Shown here in pieces: positions 25,710 through 32,729 of a stretch of DNA of 64,000 bases; the stretch's first letter is position 1, and the number at the start of each line of letters is the position of its first letter. A program made the position numbers and the translations under genes. The notes under the pieces are model-generated. The model worked only from the letters and a program-made list of their open reading frames with translations. It searched no databases and was not told where the DNA came from. Source of the DNA: Pantoea nemavictus. GTDB taxonomy: Bacteria > Pseudomonadota > Gammaproteobacteria > Enterobacterales > Enterobacteriaceae. Location: contig NZ_JBBGZW010000001.1 in NCBI RefSeq assembly GCF_037479095.1, forward strand, positions 434,001 to 498,000. The letters are read 5' to 3'.

Positions 25710-27323
25710 TCAGTGGTCGCTGAGCCAGATGTCGTACGCGTTCTCCGGCATCTGTTTAAAACTGCGGAAACCGGCACCGTGCACATAGCTGGCGGTGGCG
25801 ATCTGGTCTTCAGGTTCATACAGCGGAATCGCCAGCGCCTGCTGTGGCAGCGCATAGTGCTGCAGCTGGCTGTAGAATTTACGGCGCTGATTGATGTCCA
25901 GCGTGGCGGCGGCCTGGTCGAGCCAGCCGTTGATTTGCGGGCTGTTGACGCGGCTGTAGTTGATCGGTCCACCCGCTGTCACCGGACGGTAGTGATTTTC
26001 GATATCGATGCCGTCGGTTTCGGTATTCGAGTTGGCAATTGAACCAAAGTGGCCGGTGTTGCGCACCTCGGTGTAGGTGCCGGAATCGACGTAGCGCAGT
26101 TTAATCTCCACGCCGAGTCGCTGACGCGCCTGCGCCTGAATCGCTTGCAGCAGCACATCACGCTGATCGCGCACCGTCGCCTGGGCCTGAATCACCTCAA
26201 TGCTCAGACGCTGGCCCTGTTTGCTGCGGAAACCCTCGGCATCGCGCGTTTGCCAGCCAGCGTCATCCAGCAGCTTGTTGGCCGCCGCCGGATTGTTGCC
26301 GTACTGGCCTTCAAGATCGTTGTTGTAGAGCGGATCGACCGGCGAGGTGATGCCCCACGCGCGGGTGCGCTCACCGCGATACACCGACTTGAGCAGCGGA
26401 TCAATATCCAATCCCTGCAGCAGCGCCTGGCGCACCTGCACATCCTGCGTTGGACCATACTCCACGTTGAGAAACAGCGAATACGGCGTGCCGGTATTCA
26501 GAGCGTGCTGATAGGTAAAGTCAGGATTGTTTTTGAATTCGCCGGCATCGTTGCCCGAAATTCCCTCTATCGCGTCAAGTTGCCCAGAAAGCAGCGCGCC
26601 GGTGCGCACCGAGGATTCCGGCAGGAAGCGATAAGTCACGCGTTCCAGATAGGCCGGGCCCTGGTGCTTTGCGGTGGCAGGCGCCCAGTTGTAGTGAGGA
26701 TTACGCACGAAGGTGACCTGCTGGCCCTTTTCGTAGCTCTCGATAATGAACGGTCCGGTGCCCGCAATCTCTTTGCCGCCAGCCTTTAGCTGCGGCGAGT
26801 TCCAGCTGGCCGGTGCCAAAATCTGCAGTTTGGCGGCAAACGACAGGAACGGCGAATAGCCCTGCTTCAGCGTGATGGTCACGGTGTGATCGTCCGGCGT
26901 CGCCACGCTGGCAATACGCGCGCCCAGGGCGCAGATGCTGCTGCCCGCGCAGTATTTTGCGTCCTGCACATGGCGGAAGTTCTCGGCTACCGCGTTGGCA
27001 TCGAGCTTCTCACCGTTGGAGAAGGTAACGTCGCGGCGCAGGCTAAAGCGATAGGTTTTACCGTCAGGGCTTACTTCATAACTCTCCGCCAGCCACGGCA
27101 CGAAGCTGCCGTCGGTACGTCGCGCCAGCAGCGATTCCCAGACGTTACGCAGCGTGACTTCGGCTTTCGATTGCCCATTCAGCTGCGGGTTAAACGGCAC
27201 CGGCTCGGTTTCCACACCAAACGTCAAACTGCCGCCGCTGCGGGGTTGCTCGGCAGCCAATAATGATGCGCTTCCCAGCAGGCAGGCCACACCCAGCGCG
27301 AGAGTGATTGAATTCGCTTTCAT
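25710..27323 (-). CDS. Family 5 extracellular solute-binding protein, copy 1
   Basis: Periplasmic DppA/OppA-type binding protein of 537 residues with a signal peptide (MKANSITLALGVACLLGSAS..LLAA, cleavage before EQPRSGG). Typical motifs: GSLTFGVETEP, WESLLARRTDGSFVPWLAESY, LRRDVTFSNGEKLDANAV, GTGPFIIESYEKGQQVTF. The same length and roughly four-fifths of residues are shared with the copy at 28114-29727; the middle (about residues 255-400) is nearly identical. 13 bp ahead of the DppB-like gene. Ligand unknown. Confidence 0.92.
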   Translation of the reverse strand: MKANSITLALGVACLLGSASLLAAEQPRSGGSLTFGVETEPVPFNPQLNGQSKAEVTLRNVWESLLARRTDGSFVPWLAESYEVSPDGKTYRFSLRRDVTFSNGEKLDANAVAENFRHVQDAKYCAGSSICALGARIASVATPDDHTVTITLKQGYSPFLSFAAKLQILAPASWNSPQLKAGGKEIAGTGPFIIESYEKGQQVTFVRNPHYNWAPATAKHQGPAYLERVTYRFLPESSVRTGALLSGQLDAIEGISGNDAGEFKNNPDFTYQHALNTGTPYSLFLNVEYGPTQDVQVRQALLQGLDIDPLLKSVYRGERTRAWGITSPVDPLYNNDLEGQYGNNPAAANKLLDDAGWQTRDAEGFRSKQGQRLSIEVIQAQATVRDQRDVLLQAIQAQARQRLGVEIKLRYVDSGTYTEVRNTGHFGSIANSNTETDGIDIENHYRPVTAGGPINYSRVNSPQINGWLDQAAATLDINQRRKFYSQLQHYALPQQALAIPLYEPEDQIATASYVHGAGFRSFKQMPENAYDIWLSDH

Positions 27324-27359
27324 AAGATCCTTGAAGGTTGCAGGTGTTTTTTTAGTTGT

Positions 27360-27884
27360 TCAGGCAATTTTGGCGATGGGTTGCTCGGCTGGCGGGTTGA
27401 ATTCCTTTTTCAGAAATACCAGCGCTTCGCCTAAGGGATTGGTGCGGTGATGGAAAGGTTGATAGCCACGGCGCAGATAGAGTTCGCTCAGCCACGGATG
27501 TTTAGTGGCGGTGGCCAGATAGACACCGGGCGCTTTCAGCGTCTGCTTCAGCAAGGTTTCTTCGGCGTAGGTGATGATGTCACGACCATAACCCTGACCT
27601 TTGTAATCGGGATCGACGGCGAACCAGTGAATGAACGGCAACGTTGATGGCGCATGTTCATCCTGCTGCCACGGAAAACGCACCGTCACTGTGGCGACCG
27701 CGCGTTTCCACTTGCGCAGCACCAGCACCGTTTCCTGTTCGATGACGCGGCGAACCTGCTCGACGTTGCCCTGCGAAATGGTGAAATGCACATCCAGCGC
27801 CACCAGCGCGGCATAGGCACGCTGCAGCAGGGCAAAAACCTCTTCGGCGTCTTCAGGTTTAGCGACTTCAATCAGCTGGCTCAT
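27360..27884 (-). CDS. GNAT-family N-acetyltransferase
   Basis: 174 residues from the ATG at 27884 (MSQLIEVAKPEDAEEVFALL). Acetyl-CoA motif A is DYKGQGYGRDI, followed by LYLRRGYQPFHHR of motif B. It sits between the two binding-protein genes in the same direction, 37 bp ahead of copy 1, and has its own upstream region containing the 27-bp block at 27956-27982. By analogy with YxeL/SnaA-type enzymes it could N-acetylate an S-substituted cysteine before monooxygenation; sequence alone does not show the substrate. Confidence 0.85.
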   Translation of the reverse strand: MSQLIEVAKPEDAEEVFALLQRAYAALVALDVHFTISQGNVEQVRRVIEQETVLVLRKWKRAVATVTVRFPWQQDEHAPSTLPFIHWFAVDPDYKGQGYGRDIITYAEETLLKQTLKAPGVYLATATKHPWLSELYLRRGYQPFHHRTNPLGEALVFLKKEFNPPAEQPIAKIA

Positions 27885-27955
27885 ATTTTCCGTTCTCTTA
27901 ATCAATCTTACGGAAAGTATTAAAATCCGGCGGATTAAAGTAAACCGAGAATAAC

Positions 27956-27982
27956 GGCAATCGATTTGTTGAATATGGCAAT
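27956..27982 (-). promoter_or_regulatory. 27-bp conserved upstream block, copy 1 (GNAT gene)
   Basis: The 27 bp at 27956-27982 are identical to 29837-29863 upstream of binding-protein copy 2; the core includes ATCGATTTGTTGAATATGGC. On the coding strand TTGCC occurs at both ends of the block, and the downstream one could serve as a -35, with an AT-rich region 17 bp later. Flanking sequence is also similar. It starts 72 bp before the ATG. Confidence 0.55.
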
Positions 27983-28028
27983 GCAATAATATGGCGGGAA
28001 ATGATAATAGTTAATTAATGCCCATATC

Positions 28029-28097
28029 GTAGCGGCGCAATTTATTGCGCTGTTTTGACTTTTAAAATCAATTGAGCGCAATAAATTGCGCCGCTAC
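28029..28097. repeat. Palindrome family C, large inverted pair
   Basis: A 22-bp arm beginning GTAGCGGCGCAATTTATTGC (28029-28050) is answered by its exact complement at 28076-28097, giving a 69-bp hairpin between binding-protein copy 2 and the GNAT gene. Confidence 0.88.
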
Positions 28098-28113
28098 GAA
28101 TAGGTGCGATTAT

Positions 28114-29727
28114 TTAATGTTTATCCACCCAAACATCGTAAACGCTTTCAGGCATCTGCTTGTAGCTGCGGAAACCGTAACCGTGCACGTAGCTGGCGGT
28201 GGCTAACTGATCTTCCGGTTCATACAGCGGCACGGCCAGCGCCAGCTGCGGCAACGCCACCTGCTGCAATTGGCTATAGAAATCGCGGCGCTGTTTAAGA
28301 TCCAGCGTGCTGGCGGCTTGATCCAGCAGGCCATTGATCTGCGCATCGTTGACACGGCTGTAGTTAATTGCGCCACCTTGCGCAATCGGACGATAGTGGT
28401 TTTCGATGTCCACGCCATCGGTTGGCGTGTTGGAGTTGGCGATGGTGCCGAACTTGCCGCTTTTGCGCACGTCGGCGTAGGTACCGGAGTCGACATAGTT
28501 CAGCTTGAGGTCCACGCCCAGACGCTGACGCGCCTGCGCCTGAATCGCCTGCAATAGCACATCGCGCTGATCGCGCACCGTCGCCTGCGCCTGAATCAGC
28601 TCAATGCGCAGACGCTGGCCCTCTTTGCTGCGGAAGCCTTCGGCATCGCGCGTTTGCCAGCCGGCGTCATCCAGCAGCTTGTTGGCCGCCGCCGGATTGT
28701 TGCCGTACTTCCCTTCCAGCTCTTTATTGTAGAGCGGATCAATAGGCGAAGTGATGCCCCACGCGCGCGTGCGTTCACCGCGATACACCGACTTCAGCAG
28801 CGGATCAATATCCAACCCCTGCAACAGCGCCTGGCGCACTTTGACATCCTGCGTCGGGCCATATTCCACGTTGAGGAACAGCGAATAGGGCGTGCCGGTG
28901 TTCAGTGCATGCTGATAGGTGAAGTCTGCATTGTCTTTGAACTCGCCAGCATCGTTGCCCGAAATCCCTTCAATCGCATCCACCTGACCGGAGAGCAGCG
29001 CCCCGGTGCGCACCGACGATTCCGACAGAAAGCGATAGGTAACGCGATCGAGATACGCCGGTCCCTGATGTTTAGCGGTGGCGGGCGCCCAGTTGTATTT
29101 CGGGTTTTTAACGTAAGTGACCTGCTGACCTTTTTCATAGCTGTCGAGAATAAACGGCCCGGTGCCCGCCAGATCTTTGCCACCCGATTTCAGCTGCGGC
29201 GATTTCCAGCTGGCCGGTGCCAGAATCTGCAAGCCCGCAGCGAAGGAGAGGAACGGTGAATAGACCGCTTTCAGCGTGATGACCACCGTGTGATCGTCAG
29301 GCGTTTCAATCTTATCAATGTGCGAACCCATCAGGCACAAGCTGGTTCCGGCGCAGTATTGCGCCACCTGGGTTTGACGGAAATTGTCGGCAACGGCGTT
29401 GGCATCAAATTTTTCACCGTTCGAGAAGGTGACGTCGCGACGCAGGTTAAAGCGAATTACTTTGCCATCCTCGCTGGCCTGATAGCTTTCCGCCAGCCAG
29501 GGCACAAAGCTGCCGTCCGGACGGCGTGCCAGCAGCGATTCCCAGAAGTTCCGCAGCGTAATTTCGGCCTTATCCTGGCCGTTGAGCTGTGGATTAAAGG
29601 TGGTCGGTTCGGTTTCGACGCCGACCGTCAGGCTGCCGCCGTTAACGGGCCGATCGGCAGCCACAACGCTAAACGCGCTTCCCAGCAGGCTGAAACCCAG
29701 CGCCAGAGCTATTGTATTTATTTTCAT
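28114..29727 (-). CDS. Family 5 extracellular solute-binding protein, copy 2
   Basis: 537 residues, signal peptide MKINTIALALGFSLLGSAFS..VVAA with cleavage before DRPVNGG. Closely related throughout to copy 1 (25710-27323), so it arose by duplication; differences cluster in the N-terminal third and the C-terminal 100 residues, where ligand contacts can lie. It is the first gene of the leftward series and has its own upstream block (29837-29863). Two binding proteins probably feed the single Dpp-like membrane complex, perhaps with different ligands. Confidence 0.92.
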   Translation of the reverse strand: MKINTIALALGFSLLGSAFSVVAADRPVNGGSLTVGVETEPTTFNPQLNGQDKAEITLRNFWESLLARRPDGSFVPWLAESYQASEDGKVIRFNLRRDVTFSNGEKFDANAVADNFRQTQVAQYCAGTSLCLMGSHIDKIETPDDHTVVITLKAVYSPFLSFAAGLQILAPASWKSPQLKSGGKDLAGTGPFILDSYEKGQQVTYVKNPKYNWAPATAKHQGPAYLDRVTYRFLSESSVRTGALLSGQVDAIEGISGNDAGEFKDNADFTYQHALNTGTPYSLFLNVEYGPTQDVKVRQALLQGLDIDPLLKSVYRGERTRAWGITSPIDPLYNKELEGKYGNNPAAANKLLDDAGWQTRDAEGFRSKEGQRLRIELIQAQATVRDQRDVLLQAIQAQARQRLGVDLKLNYVDSGTYADVRKSGKFGTIANSNTPTDGVDIENHYRPIAQGGAINYSRVNDAQINGLLDQAASTLDLKQRRDFYSQLQQVALPQLALAVPLYEPEDQLATASYVHGYGFRSYKQMPESVYDVWVDKH

Positions 29728-29836
29728 ATTATCCTTGGTGATTGCAGGTAAATTTTATTAATGGCCAACAGCAAGCCTGATTTAATTCCCGCTGAATTAT
29801 TAAAATTCGGACAAATAAAAGTAAAACGACAATAGT

Positions 29837-29863
29837 GGCAATCGATTTGTTGAATATGGCAAT
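29837..29863 (-). promoter_or_regulatory. 27-bp conserved upstream block, copy 2
   Basis: Identical over 27 bp to 27956-27982. It begins 110 bp before the ATG of binding-protein copy 2. Conservation of a block in diverged spacers suggests a regulator site plus promoter; CysB or Cbl are possible given the sulfur theme, but I have no direct match. Confidence 0.55.
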
Positions 29864-29904
29864 TCAGCAATAATAGCGTTGCCTGGACTTTAGCGGCTAC
29901 AGCA

Positions 29905-30768
29905 TCAGCGCGCCGCTAACGGAGGCACGCCCGATAAACCGCGTAATCCATACTCCACCATGGCCATATAAACGGCAAAATAATCCAGCGCCATCTGCAT
30001 GAACGAGAGATGTAAAATAATACTGTTGTTCGCTGCGTCAAGCGTCAGCAAGCCAACAGCCTCGGCTGCCTGCAGACAACGTTTTATATGCGAACGTGAC
30101 ACTCCGCATTTGAGGGAGGCTTTAAGGTAGTTGTATTCAATCACGCTACTCTGTTGCTTGAGGGTTTCGATGTACAGATCCATCAGCAACATATGCCCGG
30201 CATCGCGGAAAATGAATGCTTTGCTCTCCGGCACCATATCGAATAAGTAGACATGATTGAGGGTAATGTCCGCGTATTTTTTAAAATACTCGGTTTTGAA
30301 GGTTTTCATTTTCAAGCAAGCTGAGACATCAAAATCTTCATACAGCATGCCATAGGGGATCATCATGGTATTAATTAAAGCTCGGGTTTCATCCAGCGCT
30401 TTCGTTGTCACTTTGTAGGTTAACTTACGTTTATCCTGCGCATCTTTTTCCACCTCCATACGTCCACTTACCCGAATAAAGAGTAAAAACGAGTCAATGG
30501 TGTTATTGCTGATTAGTCCGGTTTTCTTACAGAAGTCCTTTACCTGACAAAGCGTTGGCTTATGGGTAGTGAAAAAGTACGCCATAATTGCCGAACCAAT
30601 AATAAAGCGATTCGCTTTAAAAATAGCTTTGAAATAGAGTGGTTTAGTCAGATAAAGTCTGAACAGCAGTTTGTAATGCTTTTGCATGACTAACGCTATA
30701 TTTTTATGCGACTTAATCTCTTGCGCTCGTTGAAAAATCAACTGCGTGAGTTGTTGTTTGCTTTTCAT
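29905..30768 (-). CDS. Putative two-winged-helix regulator of the fimbrial locus
   Basis: 287 residues, unrecognised family. Two helix-turn-helix-like segments are visible: about 95-150 (TLCQVKDFCKKTGLISNNTIDSF then basic EKDAQDKRKLTYKV, resembling a wing) and about 215-265 (SSVIEYNYLKASLKCGVSRSHIKRCLQ then NNSIILHLS). The middle is helical. AT-rich and lysine-rich compared with neighbours, suggesting acquisition. It is divergent from the fimbrial operon across 481 bp, so a role as its regulator is the natural inference; not shown. Confidence 0.6.
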   Translation of the reverse strand: MKSKQQLTQLIFQRAQEIKSHKNIALVMQKHYKLLFRLYLTKPLYFKAIFKANRFIIGSAIMAYFFTTHKPTLCQVKDFCKKTGLISNNTIDSFLLFIRVSGRMEVEKDAQDKRKLTYKVTTKALDETRALINTMMIPYGMLYEDFDVSACLKMKTFKTEYFKKYADITLNHVYLFDMVPESKAFIFRDAGHMLLMDLYIETLKQQSSVIEYNYLKASLKCGVSRSHIKRCLQAAEAVGLLTLDAANNSIILHLSFMQMALDYFAVYMAMVEYGLRGLSGVPPLAAR

Positions 30769-31249
30769 ATTGCTGTTCTGCGTGCCCGGTTATTTACTTA
30801 AAAATAATCACCATACGCCTTTCGGGTTATTCGCGATCTATTGAATAACCGTTCAGCCTGCTATATGGCAACATTCGAAACGTTGCAAATATTCAAATAT
30901 CCGCGAGGGTCTTTTTGCCCTTCTAAGCATAATCCTAACATCAACGGACTATTTTTTGTAAAGCCTGATTTTATTCAGGCAAGATTAATGAATTCCTGAA
31001 AGGCAAAACAGCCTTCTTTTTTTACAGCCAATTCATTACGTTAGGTCACTTTATTTTCAAAAAACTTCACCTTGCAAAAAATCTTAAAAAAATTAACCAC
31101 AAAAATGGACAGTGACTAAACAAAGCGCGTATGAGAACTTTCTTAACGCACGGTTATTCCGTTTAATCTTCACATCCTGGCTTATAGACAAGCCGTACAG
31201 GATGGGGAATTTCCGCTCTATTGTTTAATGGATTGTATAAGGATTTATC
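30769..31249. promoter_or_regulatory. AT-rich fimbrial control region with three hairpins
   Basis: No gene. Visible structures on the plus strand: GCCTGA/TCAGGC hairpin (30963-30980); AAGGC/GCCTT hairpin followed by CTTTTTTT (31000-31023), a terminator-like element; and a strong hairpin CATCCTG..GCTT/AAGC..CAGGATG (31173-31204) ending 45 bp before the chaperone ATG. Long A/T tracts at 31040-31110 would suit H-NS binding. I could not fix a -35/-10 pair. Confidence 0.5.
31000..31023 (+). terminator. Terminator-like hairpin ahead of the fimbrial operon
   Basis: Stem AAGGC/GCCTT with loop AAAACA, then CTTTTTTT. It either ends a short transcript starting near 30930 or attenuates the fimbrial mRNA. 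Confidence 0.5.
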
Positions 31250-32047
31250 ATGGACGATTCACTTCTTCAGACTCTGCGTCGCGGTGTGATGACTGGCATA
31301 TTCCCCAATAGTCATATCGTGAAAAAACTCGCTTACCCTCTGATAAGCATAGTTTTTATGTTCACCACATCGGCATGGGCAAATATGAGTGTCTATCCGA
31401 TGGAAGTCACGCTAAATAATCAAGGCGCGGCTCAGGTTCAGACGTTATCGCAAAGCAGTGAAGCGCAATTTATTCGCGTCAGCATTAAGCGAATTGAGCG
31501 TCCCGCAACACCGTTCGAAAAAGAAACGCTGGTTAAAGATGCCGTTTCACACTCACTTATTGCGACTCCGGATAAGTTTGCATTGGCTTCAGGATCGCAA
31601 CGCATCATTCGCCTTATTTCACTACAACCACCGGAAAAAGAGACCGCCTGGCGTGTGTACTTCGAGGCGGTTGGTGCCCCTGACGAATTGAAAGATAAAA
31701 TGCACCAGCAAAATAAAATCAGTAATCAGCTAGGCATCAGTTTGGTCTGGGGCGTGCTGGTTCATATTCCACCGCAAACGCCGCTGTTATCTCTCAGCCG
31801 TTTAGCATCGGGTGAAATTAAAAACTCAGGAACGGTGCGCGTAGTTATTCGTGAGGTCGCGCTTTGCTCTGACCCACAATCCAGCCACAGTTGTCAGTGG
31901 AGAAAGGAACATGCCACGGTTTATCCCGATGAGTCACTGCAATTCAAGGCATGGACGCCGGCAGAGTTAAACTTAGCCCAGCAAGTCAGAATAAAATATG
32001 TTGATCAAAAAACGAGAAATATGAACGAATACGTTCTCGGTAAATGA
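31250..32047 (+). CDS. Alternate chaperone-usher fimbrial chaperone (CooB/CfaA/CblB type)
   Basis: Periplasmic chaperone for class 5 (CS1/CFA-I-like) fimbrial subunits, 265 residues. AAGGATTTATC precedes the ATG at 31250, giving an unusually long N-region before the hydrophobic signal core (PLISIVFMFTTSAWA, about residues 30-44). Mature part starts NMSVYPMEVTLNN and has two Ig-like domains: FIRVSIKRIERPATP, SGSQRIIRLISLQPPEKETAWRVYFEAV and a C-terminal domain with a CysX(n)Cys pair. First gene of the order chaperone-major subunit-usher-tip, as in coo/cfa/cbl operons. Confidence 0.88.
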   Translation: MDDSLLQTLRRGVMTGIFPNSHIVKKLAYPLISIVFMFTTSAWANMSVYPMEVTLNNQGAAQVQTLSQSSEAQFIRVSIKRIERPATPFEKETLVKDAVSHSLIATPDKFALASGSQRIIRLISLQPPEKETAWRVYFEAVGAPDELKDKMHQQNKISNQLGISLVWGVLVHIPPQTPLLSLSRLASGEIKNSGTVRVVIREVALCSDPQSSHSCQWRKEHATVYPDESLQFKAWTPAELNLAQQVRIKYVDQKTRNMNEYVLGK

Positions 32048-32149
32048 TCGGCCTGTTGTAACCGAATAACAACCCGGTTGTTATGAAGCAGTTTATTCCC
32101 ATCGAGACGGTCATTTAAGGCCAGTACACGGATTTTCATGGAGCTACAA

Positions 32150-32653
32150 ATGCAAAAATTAATTAAACCACTTGTCATCGCTGCTGCGTTAACGGCTGCA
32201 TTTAACGCACAGGCTGTGCAAAAAGATATTACAGTGAATGCCAACGTCGATGCGACAGTAGACATGACGCAGGCGGACGGCACCGCGTTACCGGGCACCA
32301 TTAATATGCAATATATTCCGGGTCGTGGTTTGTCTACCTATTCGCTGGATACTAAAATCTGGTCGAACTCCCAAACGGCCAATATTAACGTGGCGCTGGT
32401 GAGCGCCGCGCAGTTAAACGAAACCGTCACCGGTACGGCGGTGCCATTAACGGTAACGTTGGGCGCGGATTTAAAACCGATCACCACTACCGTGACGCCA
32501 TTGACGTATGCTTCGCTGTTCCCAGCAGGCACAACGAACGGTTCCTCAGTGTTGCCGCTGAAAATCTCTCAAACCACGCCAGGCGTGCTGGCAACCGGCA
32601 CCTATTCCGGTGTCGTTAGCCTGTTAATTACCCAGGCAACCACGCAGAGTTAA
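32150..32653 (+). CDS. CS1-type major fimbrial subunit
   Basis: Pilin of 167 residues. The ATG at 32150 has GGAG 6 bases upstream. Signal peptide MQKLIKPLVIAAALTAAFNA-QA; mature start VQKDITVNANVDATVDMTQADG closely parallels CfaB/CooA, whose N-terminal strand is donated to the next subunit. C-terminus TGTYSGVVSLLITQATTQS also fits. No cysteine in the mature part, as usual for class 5 pilins. 102 bp after the chaperone. Confidence 0.92.
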   Translation: MQKLIKPLVIAAALTAAFNAQAVQKDITVNANVDATVDMTQADGTALPGTINMQYIPGRGLSTYSLDTKIWSNSQTANINVALVSAAQLNETVTGTAVPLTVTLGADLKPITTTVTPLTYASLFPAGTTNGSSVLPLKISQTTPGVLATGTYSGVVSLLITQATTQS

Positions 32654-32729
32654 TTTGCCGTAATTGACTGATCGATTATTTCGGGGGGCGGTTCGCCCCC
32701 TTGTTATTCTTTTTCAGCAGGACGCTGTA

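Noticed and set aside
24708..25972. Long N-terminal extension of the DppB-like permease to 25972
   Set aside because: It would read through the binding-protein gene; a perfect AGGAGG site serves the ATG at 25696.
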